Positions 28,315 to 37,394 are shown, numbered from the stretch's first letter. The stretch: 64,000 nt of DNA from JAENWH01 sp038248745 (GCA_038248745.1 JBBRXC010000001.1:1-64000); one strand, 5' to 3'. Notes: generated by a model not told the origin, from the letters alone. Program-made: numbers and translations.

Positions 28315-28999
28315 GCCAAAAGCTGACGGACGGGCACCTGAAACAGAATCAGTAAAAAAAACAGCGGAACTAGAAACTGTATCCGCCCTAGAAATCGCCA
28401 GATATCAGGACAACACCTTGTTTAACTTGGAAGATCAAGTAGGTATGGAATCAACAATAACAGTTGATTTGAGCAATGGAAATCAGGTTACATTGCCATG
28501 CACCGCTGTTCATTTGGAAGAATTGGCATTAGGTTTTGCTTTTTCACAAAACGAAAAAAACAAGATTTCAGATGAATCCATCCACCCTATTGAAACACCC
28601 TTGCCTTTTGACGATATTTCCTACGAAAAAATGTTGATCTGTTTTAAGAAATTTTCCTCCGCTTCCCCATTGTTTCGTTCAACTGGAAGTGTTCACAGTG
28701 GTCAGCTGATGGATGTTGATTATAATATACTGTTTTTTACAGAAGATATGGGCAGGCACAATGTCATTGACAAAATAATTGGCTTTATCATAAAAAACAA
28801 TATAGACTGTACGCATTGTATTTTAATGATAAGTTCAAGAATGCCTTTAGAACTTGTTGAGAAAATTTATAGAACAGGAATCAGAAATATCGCCTCGGTG
28901 TCTGCCCCCACAAAAGAAGCGGTCTTGTACTCCAGAGAGAGAAATATAAACCTGATTGGCATGTACAGAGATTCCAGATTTAATATATATTCTAAATAA
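28283..28999 (+). CDS. fdhD: FdhD-like formate dehydrogenase accessory protein, cysteine motif lost
   Basis: A 238-residue protein. EELALGFAFS, FRSTGSVHSGQLMD, EDMGRHNVIDKIIG, SSRMPLELVEKIYRTG and SAPTKEAVL follow the FdhD family order. FdhD transfers sulfur to the molybdenum or tungsten cofactor of formate dehydrogenase. The CxxC-type redox-active motif expected before the TGG-H block is missing (KFSSASPLFRST is found there), though a CTHC lies later. AGAGGG precedes the ATG, which overlaps the EamA gene by 32 bases. No formate dehydrogenase is in the window. Confidence 0.8.
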   Translation: MNIKLDNQIVEPKADGRAPETESVKKTAELETVSALEIARYQDNTLFNLEDQVGMESTITVDLSNGNQVTLPCTAVHLEELALGFAFSQNEKNKISDESIHPIETPLPFDDISYEKMLICFKKFSSASPLFRSTGSVHSGQLMDVDYNILFFTEDMGRHNVIDKIIGFIIKNNIDCTHCILMISSRMPLELVEKIYRTGIRNIASVSAPTKEAVLYSRERNINLIGMYRDSRFNIYSK

Positions 29000-29012
29000 T
29001 ATGGAGAAATTG

Positions 29013-29645
29013 ATGAAACATTTTATAAATAACGAGACCAAATTAAATACTGCCGTGATCCTTGCAGGGGGCAAAAGTAGCAGACTTCCCTTTGACAAAC
29101 AAACGTTCAAAATTAATGGAAATTTAATGCCAGTTTTTATTGCTGATTGTCTTTCTGTAGAGTTTGACAGGGTGATTATTGTATCTAATAAACCGGAATT
29201 ATACAGAAAAAATTGTTCATATGAAGTTATTCCTGACACCTGGATAGGCCTTGGCCCCAAAGCGGGCATTCTTGCCGGGTTAGAATTTGCTGCAGATGAA
29301 TTTGTTTATTTTACAGGCTGCGATATGCCTTTCGTCAATCTGCCTTATATCCGTTATATGAAAAGCCTACTACAGCATGCCGAAATGGATTTATCTGTGG
29401 TACTCTCAGTTAAAAATGGTTATTACGAACCGCTAAATGCCTTCTATTCAAAAAATTTAATCCCAGTTCTGCAGACTCAGCTTCAAACGAAAAAGAATAA
29501 AATCTCTGATTGCTATTTTGAAAACAGCATACTCAAAATAACGGAAAGAATGCAAGTTCAATTTGATCCCCATAGATTGATGTTTATCAATCTAAATACC
29601 CCAAAAGACATTGAAGAATGGCATTCAAAACAAATACTTTTATGA
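29013..29645 (+). CDS. mobA: Molybdenum cofactor guanylyltransferase (MobA-like)
   Basis: The ATG at 29013 follows GGAGA by 6 bases; in-frame ATGs lie at 29001 and 28956. The 210-residue product has the nucleotidyltransferase signature AVILAGGKSSRLPFDKQ near the N-terminus, VIPDTWIGLGPKAGILAGLE, and TGCDMPFVN for metal binding. It adds GMP (or CMP) to molybdopterin. Adjacency to fdhD fits maturation of a molybdo- or tungsto-enzyme such as formate dehydrogenase. Confidence 0.87.
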   Translation: MKHFINNETKLNTAVILAGGKSSRLPFDKQTFKINGNLMPVFIADCLSVEFDRVIIVSNKPELYRKNCSYEVIPDTWIGLGPKAGILAGLEFAADEFVYFTGCDMPFVNLPYIRYMKSLLQHAEMDLSVVLSVKNGYYEPLNAFYSKNLIPVLQTQLQTKKNKISDCYFENSILKITERMQVQFDPHRLMFINLNTPKDIEEWHSKQILL

Positions 29646-29672
29646 AAACTTAAATTATAGTATACTATACAT

Positions 29673-30341
29673 ATGAGTAAAATATATATTTCAGAGGACG
29701 CCCATCCCCTTCTAAAAGAATATTTATCCTGCAGAAACCATCTAATTATAGAAGTAGAAAGCACGGATCAGGTGTATGAGAGCATTTCTTCCCATCCTGA
29801 TATTTTTATGTGCAAAATAAACAATCAAATGATAAAGTCTGAAAAGGACCTGGGATATTCCTACCCTGATAATATAAAATATAACGGCGTACAGATTGGA
29901 AACTATTTCATCCACCATACCAATTATACGGCTTCAAAACTTATGTCCGCTGTAAAAGCAGCTGGTTTAATACCTGTTCATGTACCACAAGGCTATACCA
30001 AATGCAACATCGTTGCTGTAGATAAGAATTCAATCATTACCTCTGACGAAGGGATAAAAAACATCTTAGTTCCTTTGGGGTTGGACGTTCTTTTAATTTC
30101 ACCAGGGAATGTGAAGCTTAAAGGTTTTTCTTACGGTTTTTTAGGAGGTGCCTCTGGCAAAGTTGGTGATTCAATTATTTTTAATGGCAATCTCTCAGCG
30201 CATCCTGATTATCAGAAAATATCAGATTTTATCTTAACCAGAGGATTGAAGCTGAAATATTTCAAAGAATATGATCTTGAAGACATTGGATCTATCATTG
30301 AGGATGAAGTACATTTAAAAAGAGAGGTCAAATCACCATGA
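29673..30341 (+). CDS. DUF6873-like, GME-fold protein of unknown function
   Basis: A 222-residue protein with HVPQGYTKCNIVAVD and IITSDEGI, a layout I associate with the clostridial DUF6873 family predicted to adopt the guanidino-group modifying enzyme fold. Function is unknown. No Shine-Dalgarno sequence precedes the ATG; instead a TATAGTATACTATA palindrome ends 3 bases before it. The stop overlaps the radical SAM start (ATGA). Confidence 0.6.
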   Translation: MSKIYISEDAHPLLKEYLSCRNHLIIEVESTDQVYESISSHPDIFMCKINNQMIKSEKDLGYSYPDNIKYNGVQIGNYFIHHTNYTASKLMSAVKAAGLIPVHVPQGYTKCNIVAVDKNSIITSDEGIKNILVPLGLDVLLISPGNVKLKGFSYGFLGGASGKVGDSIIFNGNLSAHPDYQKISDFILTRGLKLKYFKEYDLEDIGSIIEDEVHLKREVKSP

Positions 30342-31438
30342 AAAGGCATGCTATCATACCCATTTTCATCCCCCACCAGGGTTGTCCAAATGATTGCGTT
30401 TTTTGCAACCAACGTAACATTACCGCAAGAACAGCCATACCTGGAGCGGATGATGTAAGGGGAACCATAGAAAGGTACTTGCCAACCCTAACTGGCAGAG
30501 GGCTTGAAACCATTGAGGTGGCATTTTTTGGGGGTAGTTTTACAGGGCTAGACATAGATCTCCAGTCAACGTATCTTCGCGTTGCCAAAGAGTATAAAGA
30601 GAAAGGACTTATCAATAAAATCCATTTATCTACAAGGCCTGATTACATCAATACCCGAATATTAGATAATCTTAAAGACTACAGCGTGGATATTATTGAA
30701 CTAGGTGTTCAGTCTTTTGACGAAGAGGTTTTAAAACGTTCTAATAGAGGTCATGATATTGCCTGCGTTTATGAAAGCGCTTCATTAATACAAAAATATG
30801 GCTTTGAACTTGGCTTGCAACTGATGCTCGGTCTGCCAGGCGATACGTTGGAAAAAGATTTATTCTCGGCACAGGAACTGGTTAAAATTAACCCATCCAT
30901 TGCCCGTCTTTATCCAACCATAGTGATTCAGGATACTCAATTATATGAAATGTACCTGAAAGGTGATTATCACCCTTTAACCCAGGAAGAAGCAGTACAT
31001 ATTACAAAAGAAATGTATAAAATAATTTCAACTGCCGGAATAAACATCATTCGCGTTGGCCTAAAGAGCACTGATGTGATCAATGATTCCGATCTCGGTG
31101 CCATTGCCGGAGGGACCTTCCATCCGGCCTTCAGGCAGCTTGTAGAAGGAGAAATAGCCAAAGACATGCTAGAGCACCAATTGACGGAATTTCTTTCCAA
31201 AAATGAAGAAATCCTCAACAAGAGCAACTGTATGCGAAATAGCGAAAATGCAGAAAATAGCGAAAATGTAAAAACTCTTTACTTTTCTTCAAGAAACGAA
31301 TCTTTCTCAAATATGGTGGGAAATAGTAAAATTAACAAGAAGTATTTTGCAGATAGGTTTCCCTGTGTTAAAATAGAATACATTATAGATAATTCAATAG
31401 GATTTAATACCTATATATTAAAGGAGGAAAAGAAATGA
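30338..31438 (+). CDS. Elp3-like radical SAM protein without acetyltransferase domain
   Basis: A 366-residue protein with the cluster motif CPNDCVFC (C-x3-C-x2-C) near residue 16 and FFGGSFTGLD (SAM-binding glycine region) near 66. The Elp3-like LSTRPDYIN, IELGVQSFDEEVL and RLYPTIVIQDTQLYEMY follow. Classical Elp3 has a C-terminal GNAT domain; here the last 75 residues are unrelated and include a Ser-Glu-Asn repeat. It may modify tRNA wobble uridine, but this is not shown for such short forms. Confidence 0.8.
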   Translation: MKRHAIIPIFIPHQGCPNDCVFCNQRNITARTAIPGADDVRGTIERYLPTLTGRGLETIEVAFFGGSFTGLDIDLQSTYLRVAKEYKEKGLINKIHLSTRPDYINTRILDNLKDYSVDIIELGVQSFDEEVLKRSNRGHDIACVYESASLIQKYGFELGLQLMLGLPGDTLEKDLFSAQELVKINPSIARLYPTIVIQDTQLYEMYLKGDYHPLTQEEAVHITKEMYKIISTAGINIIRVGLKSTDVINDSDLGAIAGGTFHPAFRQLVEGEIAKDMLEHQLTEFLSKNEEILNKSNCMRNSENAENSENVKTLYFSSRNESFSNMVGNSKINKKYFADRFPCVKIEYIIDNSIGFNTYILKEEKK

Positions 31439-31698
31439 AAGCAGTTATAACCGTTATCGGTAAGGATATGGTTGGAATTTTGGCAAAAGTTAGCACAACC
31501 TGTGCTGAATCAAATGCAAATGTGATAGAGGTGACACAAACCATCCTTCAGGAATATTTTTGTATGGTCATGCTAATTGACATTTCTGAAATGAATTGTG
31601 AAATTGACGAATTAAAACAAAGATTGTCTGCAAATGTCCCAACGATGACTGTGCATGTTATGCATGAAGACATTTTCAATTCCATGCACCGCATTTAG
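31435..31698 (+). CDS. ACT domain protein (UPF0237)
   Basis: An 87-residue single ACT domain: KAVITVIGKDMVGILAKVS at the N-terminus and VTQTILQEYFCMVMLID. UPF0237 proteins are nearly always encoded next to PFL/UPF0210 proteins, as here, and may act as amino-acid-sensing subunits. The start overlaps the radical SAM stop by 4 bases. Confidence 0.92.
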   Translation: MKAVITVIGKDMVGILAKVSTTCAESNANVIEVTQTILQEYFCMVMLIDISEMNCEIDELKQRLSANVPTMTVHVMHEDIFNSMHRI

Positions 31699-31707
31699 GA
31701 GGATACT

Positions 31708-33066
31708 ATGCTGAATATGAGCGACATCATGGAAACGATTACCATGATTCAAGATGAAAACTTAGATATTAGAACGATTACGATGGGAATTTCTTTGATT
31801 GACTGTTGCGATAGTGACATAGATAAATCATGTGAAAAGGTGTACAACAAAATCTATACCTATGCAAAAGACCTTGTGAAAACAGGGGAAGATATTGAAA
31901 AGCAGTATGGCATTCCTATAGTAAATAAAAGAATTTCCGTCACTCCTATAGCCATGTTGGCTGGTGCCTCTGGTGGGGACCCAGTAAAATATGCAAAAAC
32001 CCTTGATAGGGCAGCTCGCGACGTAGGGGTAAACTTTATTGGTGGGTACTCGGCGCTTGTACAAAAGGGATTTTCTCCCGGAGACAAAGCCCTTATAGAA
32101 TCAATCCCCAGAGCTCTTTCTGAAACTGAATTTGTTTGTTCCTCAGTGAATATCGGGTCAACCAGAGCCGGCATCAATATGGATGCTGTTAAATTGATGG
32201 GACAAATAGTCATAGATGCTGCCGAACTTACCAAAGACAGGCAATGCATCGGAGCTGCCAAGCTGGTGGTATTTTGCAATGCAGTTGAAGACAATCCATT
32301 CATGGCCGGCGCCTTTCATGGTCCTGGTGAAGCTGACTGTGTTTTAAACATTGGTGTCTCCGGTCCAGGAGTCGTTCGTGCCGCACTTGCTAAAATGCCT
32401 GAAGATGCAAGTTTAGACGAAATAGCGGATATGATTAAACGAACTGCCTTTAAAATCACCCGAATGGGTCAACTTGTGGGCATTGAAGCCTCCGCTAGAT
32501 TAGGCGTTCCTTTCGGTATTATTGACTTGTCCCTTGCTCCTACACCAGCTGTTGGAGACTCGGTTGCTCACATCTTGGAAGAAATCGGTCTTGACATGTG
32601 TGGTGGCCACGGGACAACCGCAGCCCTTGCCATGTTAAATGATGCAGTAAAAAAAGGCGGCGTGATGGCAACCTCCCACGTAGGCGGATTGTCAGGTGCT
32701 TTTATTCCAGTAACTGAAGATGCTGGAATGATCGCTGCAGCAAGAGCGGGAAATCTTACGATAGAAAAGCTTGAAGCGATGACTGCTGTTTGTTCAGTAG
32801 GTTTAGATATGATTGTCATTCCTGGGGATACAACTGCTGCTGTTATATCTGGTATCATAGCAGATGAAGCCGCAATAGGGATGGTCAATTCCAAAACTAC
32901 CGCTGTAAGGCTTATTCCCGCCATTGGCCTTGCCGAGGGAGAAGAGCTGGACTTTGGTGGCCTGCTTGGAAACGGTCCTGTCATGAAGCTAAATACCACC
33001 TCTCCTGCTAAAATGATTAACCGCGGTGGCAGGATTCCTGCTCCACTTCAAAGCTTAAAAAACTAA
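31708..33066 (+). CDS. PFL family protein (UPF0210)
   Basis: A 452-residue protein of standard length for UPF0210. [22 protein letters not shown] in two pieces, and [21 protein letters not shown], are characteristic. It resembles part of pyruvate formate-lyase, but no glycyl radical motif was seen and the function is unknown. Its final codon and stop lie inside a copy of the 31-bp repeat. Confidence 0.92.
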   Translation: MLNMSDIMETITMIQDENLDIRTITMGISLIDCCDSDIDKSCEKVYNKIYTYAKDLVKTGEDIEKQYGIPIVNKRISVTPIAMLAGASGGDPVKYAKTLDRAARDVGVNFIGGYSALVQKGFSPGDKALIESIPRALSETEFVCSSVNIGSTRAGINMDAVKLMGQIVIDAAELTKDRQCIGAAKLVVFCNAVEDNPFMAGAFHGPGEADCVLNIGVSGPGVVRAALAKMPEDASLDEIADMIKRTAFKITRMGQLVGIEASARLGVPFGIIDLSLAPTPAVGDSVAHILEEIGLDMCGGHGTTAALAMLNDAVKKGGVMATSHVGGLSGAFIPVTEDAGMIAAARAGNLTIEKLEAMTAVCSVGLDMIVIPGDTTAAVISGIIADEAAIGMVNSKTTAVRLIPAIGLAEGEELDFGGLLGNGPVMKLNTTSPAKMINRGGRIPAPLQSLKN

Positions 33067-33095
33067 ACCCAATATAAGCAGCCGACATTGGGTTT
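33065..33095 (-). repeat. 31-bp intergenic repeat, variant unit (locus 2, left)
   Basis: The minus-orientation unit begins AAACCCA and ends TGGGTTT, where other copies have AAGCCCA and TGGGCTT. The two changes restore pairing of the hairpin (G-C to A-T). Two other positions differ. The stop codon of the PFL gene lies in it. Confidence 0.8.
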
Positions 33096-33191
33096 GTTAA
33101 AATATTAACCCCTGAAGTTGGTGGGTTTTTGGAAAATTAACCTGTGGATAAGTTTTTTAGTGCCAAGTAAATTATTCCTGTCATAAAATAA

Positions 33192-33240
33192 ACTGAGCAT
33201 GGGATGAATGTGTTTATGTCACATTCATCCCATGCTCAGT
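33192..33240. terminator. Perfect 21-bp hairpin, bidirectional terminator
   Basis: ACTGAGCATGGGATGAATGT (33192-33211) plus one more base pairs perfectly with 33220-33240 around a 7-base loop. It lies between the convergent PFL and DUF1836 genes. T tracts are short, so termination is probable rather than certain. Confidence 0.7.
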
Positions 33241-33285
33241 CTTTATACGTTTAATTGATTAAGTTTGTTTCCGTACCTTTGATTA

Positions 33286-33312
33286 GTTATCCACAGGTTC
33301 CCTGTGAATAAC
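33286..33312. repeat. Palindrome with DnaA-box match (locus 2)
   Basis: GTTATCCACAGG and CCTGTGAATAAC form a 12-bp stem with one mismatch around TTC. TTATCCACA (33287-33295) is a perfect DnaA-box match; another, inverted (TGTGGATAA), is at 33143-33151. Confidence 0.65.
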
Positions 33313-33354
33313 GGAAATTTGAAATGACTAATTGCAAGGGATAAAAAAAAAACG

Positions 33355-33385
33355 AAGCCCAATGTCGGATGCTTATAATGGGCTT
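33355..33385 (+). repeat. 31-bp intergenic repeat, exact unit (locus 2, right)
   Basis: Identical to the units at 977-1007 and 62198-62228. With the inverted variant at 33065-33095 it brackets 259 bp. It encodes the last residues and stop codon of the DUF1836 gene. Confidence 0.85.
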
Positions 33386-33885
33386 TGATCCAATTTGTTT
33401 GCAAGCTGAAGTAACCTTTCACAGGCAAGCTTTTGTGCATAACTGGAAATAGCTAGTTTTAGAATCATCTCTGAGAGTTCCTCCCGGTCCATGTCTACAT
33501 GGATTAAGTCTGAAACAGCTACGAATTCTCGGTCTATTTCTTTACAATATTTTTTATAAAAGTCCTCAATTTCTTGTCCCTCAAGTTGATCTTTTAGAAG
33601 TTTATCCGTATCTGATACAGATAAGACTCTCTTAAGAAGACAAATTGCCGTCAAATGAGCCACATGCTCTTTTTTGTATTTTTTTCGATGGGCCCTAGGC
33701 AATAAACCTTTTTTTATATAATTATTCACCATGGAGGCTGTCAGTGTTTCCTCACCTTCAAGCCCAATATGCTGTTTTTTCATAAAATTAAGCACTTGAT
33801 CCATATATAATTCAATATCAGGGATCTGCTCCCATTTGGCAGGTCTGTCATCTTTTAAACTTCTCTTTAATTCAACAATATTCAT
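33373..33885 (-). CDS. DUF1836 family protein, probable HTH DNA-binding
   Basis: A 170-residue protein. TASMVNNYIKKGLLPRAHRKKYKKEHVAHL looks like a MerR-like winged helix (given here by its two ends, residues about 47-76), and the DUF1836 family is common in Firmicutes. The last codons (SPL and stop) come from the 31-bp repeat, so the natural C-terminus may have been altered by it. It lies 4 bases after the AI-2E gene, which reads into it. Confidence 0.8.
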   Translation of the reverse strand: MNIVELKRSLKDDRPAKWEQIPDIELYMDQVLNFMKKQHIGLEGEETLTASMVNNYIKKGLLPRAHRKKYKKEHVAHLTAICLLKRVLSVSDTDKLLKDQLEGQEIEDFYKKYCKEIDREFVAVSDLIHVDMDREELSEMILKLAISSYAQKLACERLLQLANKLDQSPL

Positions 33886-33889
33886 TTTA

Positions 33890-35116
33890 TTATACCTCTT
33901 TTCTCCCAGGTCTTTTACAAGTATAGTGACTGGTATCCTTATAATTCAAGGTATCCATTGGAAGCTCCTTCTCACATAGTTTGTTCCTGACATATCTGCC
34001 CACATAGGCGTATATAACAGCAAAAATAGGGATTCCGATAATCATTCCAATAAATCCAAATAACCCACCGCCAACCAGGATTGCAAAAATTACCCAGAAA
34101 CTTGGTATGCCTGTAGAACCACCCAAAATCCTAGGCCCTATTACATTCCCATCCACAAGCTGCAATATTTGTATGAATATTACAAAATATACCGCTTGGA
34201 TTGGGCTTTCCAGCAATATGATGATTGTTGAAGGGATTGCCCCTATAAACGGTCCAAAGAATGGGATGATATTTGTCGCACCGATAATCACACTTATTAA
34301 TAAGGTATATGGCATACCCATAATTGTCATTGATATAAAACATATAATTCCAACAATGATAGAATCTATTATTTTCCCATTGATAAAACCACTAAAAGTT
34401 CTGTTGATAAATTTTGATTCATGGATAATAAATTCTGCTCTTTCTTTTGTACAGCTTGCAAAAATAATTTTTTTTGCCTGCGCAGCGAAAACTTCTTTTC
34501 CGTTCAGAAAATAAACACAAATAATAAGCCCTAATAAAAAGTTCTTGATGATCACTAAAAAACTGATTAATCCAGTGGAGACACCTGCCACCACTTCTGA
34601 CACGGTTGGCACCAGATTTTCCATAAACCAGTTGGTTAAATTATTTACAATGTTATTATTGATGAAGTTTGCTGTTCTTTCAGATAGGTTAAATTTATCA
34701 ACGACCCAAATCATTAATCCATCTGCATTACTTGGAAACGTGTTAATAATGCCCAGTATGCTTGTAGCCAGCTGAGGTAAGACCATGCTGATCAATCCGG
34801 TAATAATCGTTATCGACAATACTAAAGTGATTGCAGTAGATACTATTTTTGAAAAAGATATTAATTTTTTCTTGTTATTGATCCGTGGTTCAAGAAACAG
34901 ATTAATCTTCCGTAGGAAAAAATTATAGGAGGGAGTTAATAAATAGGCTATGACAAACCCATAAATAAATGGCGTTACAATGGCAACAAGAACACTCAGG
35001 TTTTCTGCAAGCCCTTGGGAACGATAAATCAGAAAAAACAAAACGATGGAGGCTGAAATAGCGATAAAAATTGTCAACCCCCACTTAAAATAAGTATTTT
35101 CGATTTTAAGTTTCAT
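33890..35116 (-). CDS. AI-2E family transporter
   Basis: A 408-residue protein with about eight membrane helices. The family block GATNIIPFFGPFIGAIPS is present at about residue 285, and LQLVDGNVIGPRILG follows. The family includes TqsA (autoinducer-2 export) and Na+/H+ antiporters, so the substrate cannot be called. DUF1836 follows downstream. Confidence 0.88.
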   Translation of the reverse strand: MKLKIENTYFKWGLTIFIAISASIVLFFLIYRSQGLAENLSVLVAIVTPFIYGFVIAYLLTPSYNFFLRKINLFLEPRINNKKKLISFSKIVSTAITLVLSITIITGLISMVLPQLATSILGIINTFPSNADGLMIWVVDKFNLSERTANFINNNIVNNLTNWFMENLVPTVSEVVAGVSTGLISFLVIIKNFLLGLIICVYFLNGKEVFAAQAKKIIFASCTKERAEFIIHESKFINRTFSGFINGKIIDSIIVGIICFISMTIMGMPYTLLISVIIGATNIIPFFGPFIGAIPSTIIILLESPIQAVYFVIFIQILQLVDGNVIGPRILGGSTGIPSFWVIFAILVGGGLFGFIGMIIGIPIFAVIYAYVGRYVRNKLCEKELPMDTLNYKDTSHYTCKRPGRKEV

Positions 35117-35179
35117 CGGCTTCCTCCCGTCAAAATTTTATAATGTCATTATATCAAATCCCTTAAGATTATACCAGTA

Positions 35180-36241
35180 TTATCTGATGTAGTCTTTAAA
35201 TCCACTTGTATATTCAAGACTCCCGTCAGGCATTACAAAAACCGCTTCAGCACCATCAATTTTTTCAATTAGCGCTTTTGCTTCATTAAGGGGCATAATA
35301 AAGCAGGCCGTGGAAAGCCCGTCTGCTATGCCGGAATCTTTTGCAATAATTGAAACGGACCTGTAATGATCTGCTGGCATAAGCGTCTCCGGATCAATAA
35401 TATGATGATATCTTTTCCCATTTACAAAATAATATCGCTGGTAATCGCCACTTGTAACGAGAGCACTTTCAACGAGTGCCACCGTATGAATGAGACTTGT
35501 GCCATCTTCCTTGTCAGGATTCTGAACGCCTACTTTCCAGGGGCCTTCATCATTGCCCTTCTCACCAATGGATCTGACATTACCTCCGATACTTAGAAGC
35601 ATCATTGTAATACCTTCCTTCTTTTCTCCGGCGAGGGCTGCCTGTTCTGTCGCGTAACCCTTTGCAACAGCCCCAACATCCAGGCTCATTTCTTTATCTT
35701 CAAGATAAACAGTACTCGCCTGTTCGTCTATTATCATCTTATTCATATCAGTATGTTTATTCGCTTCGAACAGACTTTCCATTGGAGGTACAGCCGCAGA
35801 TTCAGGTAGAGCTATTCCCGCTTCCCTATATTCATGCCACACCTTCAGTACACTGCCAAATGCAACATTCACTTTTCCATCGGTCAATTCGTAGATTTCT
35901 TTTGAGAACAGAAGCAGATCTATCAGCTTTTTATCAACTTTCACAGGATTTATTCCCGCATTTTCATTGATGGTTTTGATATTATTTATACCCTCATAAT
36001 CATTATAAATATCAAATAATTCATGATATATTTTAAGTTCATCGTAAATAAAATTTGACTGTTTCTTAAACGCAGCCTCATCAGTTGAATATGCTATGAT
36101 TTGTGAGGCAGTATCAAATAAATTTGTGAATCCTACGTCATACCTTGTTAATTTTGTTCCATTTGCACACCCGACAAGCATTCCTGCACTTAATGCGATT
36201 ATAAGGATTATGCTTATTTTAAGTTTCATTTTATTGGTCAC
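35180..36241 (-). CDS. apbE: FAD:protein FMN transferase (ApbE), lipoprotein; FmnB-like
   Basis: A 353-residue protein with a signal peptide and lipobox LVGC (Cys 25), so it acts outside the membrane. MSLDVGAVAKGYATEQA and LLSIGGNVRSIG are typical of ApbE, and SVSIIAKDSGIADGLSTA contains the catalytic metal region. It links FMN from FAD to Thr of a partner through a phosphoester bond; the FMN-binding lipoprotein directly upstream is the obvious target. In the Listeria EET locus the equivalent enzyme is FmnB. Confidence 0.95.
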   Translation of the reverse strand: MTNKMKLKISIILIIALSAGMLVGCANGTKLTRYDVGFTNLFDTASQIIAYSTDEAAFKKQSNFIYDELKIYHELFDIYNDYEGINNIKTINENAGINPVKVDKKLIDLLLFSKEIYELTDGKVNVAFGSVLKVWHEYREAGIALPESAAVPPMESLFEANKHTDMNKMIIDEQASTVYLEDKEMSLDVGAVAKGYATEQAALAGEKKEGITMMLLSIGGNVRSIGEKGNDEGPWKVGVQNPDKEDGTSLIHTVALVESALVTSGDYQRYYFVNGKRYHHIIDPETLMPADHYRSVSIIAKDSGIADGLSTACFIMPLNEAKALIEKIDGAEAVFVMPDGSLEYTSGFKDYIR

Positions 36242-36292
36242 TTTTGATCTCCTCGAAAAATAATTATAGTAAACTGTATTTTGGGAAAAAAA

Positions 36293-36318
36293 TTAGGGGC
36301 AGAAAATCCCACCCCTAA
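36293..36318 (-). terminator. Intrinsic terminator after the FMN-binding lipoprotein gene
   Basis: A 7-bp stem (TTAGGGG/CCCCTAA) is followed on the minus strand by a run of seven T. It lies between the FMN-binding lipoprotein gene and apbE, so apbE may receive only read-through or have its own promoter. Confidence 0.65.
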
Positions 36319-36333
36319 AAAAAACGTTGTTTT

Positions 36334-36837
36334 TTATTTTGCTTCTGCCTGTGCAAGCGCTTCGTTTACAAGGTCAAAGAAGTGACCATAAGAAATGGTT
36401 GCTCCTGAAATTGCATCCGTTTTGCCTTCAGCATCAAACATAATGGAAGTAGTATCCTGTGTTGAAACGATATAATCTTGAATAGCCTTTGCCTGTGCAT
36501 CCCAAGGTGAAGTAGAGCCTGCAACACTCATGTCATAATTTCCAGCTGCCACTTCTGCCAGTTTGTCACCCTTTGTAGCATCTGAATTTGTTGCATTTAA
36601 AACAACAGCTGATATTTTACCATCCGTAATTGTTACGGTAGCATTATCTTTCCATCCAGTTTCAGCACTAAAATCAGCCTGTTCAGCGGTATAAGTACCG
36701 TCTGTATAAAGAGTAGCCTCTGGTGTTGGTTCTGGTGTTGGTTCTGGTGTTGGCTCATCTTTTGCGCATGCTGTAAATACAGTCAAGGCCATAATAAGAA
36801 CCAGCATAAAAATACCTGTTTTTTTAAAATTTTTCAT
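36334..36837 (-). CDS. FMN-binding lipoprotein (PplA-like, single domain)
   Basis: A 167-residue protein with signal peptide and lipobox FTAC (Cys 24), a Pro-Glu-Thr spacer (PEPTPEPTPE), and one FMN_bind domain. DAISGATIS contains the flavinylation motif; Thr 147 is the likely FMN attachment residue. It would carry electrons across the cell wall to outside acceptors. Listeria PplA has two such domains; this has one. Confidence 0.92.
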   Translation of the reverse strand: MKNFKKTGIFMLVLIMALTVFTACAKDEPTPEPTPEPTPEATLYTDGTYTAEQADFSAETGWKDNATVTITDGKISAVVLNATNSDATKGDKLAEVAAGNYDMSVAGSTSPWDAQAKAIQDYIVSTQDTTSIMFDAEGKTDAISGATISYGHFFDLVNEALAQAEAK

Positions 36838-36878
36838 TGAAAATTTCCTCCTTAAATTGAATTGTTTTGATTGAGTTA

Positions 36879-37394
36879 TTATTTGTTATTATAAAACCCG
36901 ACTCTGTTAAAAGCAGGTTGAATAAACTTGAGTAGTACCGATGTGACAATTCCTGCTATCACTCCTGTCAGAAGTAGAAGTGGGAAAAAGTACAACAGAT
37001 ACAAGTTTGTATATACAACAGAGACAGCGACCAGCTGACCAATGTTATGGGATATAGCACCGAAAATACTTAAAATCAAGTAAGATACCCTGTCCTTAAA
37101 TATATACATGAAAAGAATCATCACTGTTACCGATAAAAGCCCTCCAGATAAACTTAAAACACTTGCGATCCATCCTCTTGTTGAAAAGACGAAAATGGCT
37201 TTTAATACTGCCACTGCATATGCCTGTTTCCCTCCTATAAAGAAAAGAACATACATGACGGCGATATTTGAAAGTCCAAATTTAACACCAGGTATTGCAA
37301 CGGGCAACGGAGGCAATGAATTTTCTACGACTGACAATATGATTGCAACTGCAAAGAATAGTGACGTCAACACCAGCTTTTGTGTTTTTCCCAT
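36879..37394 (-). CDS. eetB: Gx transporter family membrane protein (EetB-like)
   Basis: A 171-residue protein with five or six helices; PGVKFGLSNIAVMYVLFFIG is typical of the Gx/heptaprenyl diphosphate synthase component I family. Next to a NusG domain II protein this is the EetB position of the Listeria extracellular electron transfer locus. Start and upstream stop overlap as TAATG, so translation is coupled. Confidence 0.88.
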   Translation of the reverse strand: MGKTQKLVLTSLFFAVAIILSVVENSLPPLPVAIPGVKFGLSNIAVMYVLFFIGGKQAYAVAVLKAIFVFSTRGWIASVLSLSGGLLSVTVMILFMYIFKDRVSYLILSIFGAISHNIGQLVAVSVVYTNLYLLYFFPLLLLTGVIAGIVTSVLLKFIQPAFNRVGFYNNK

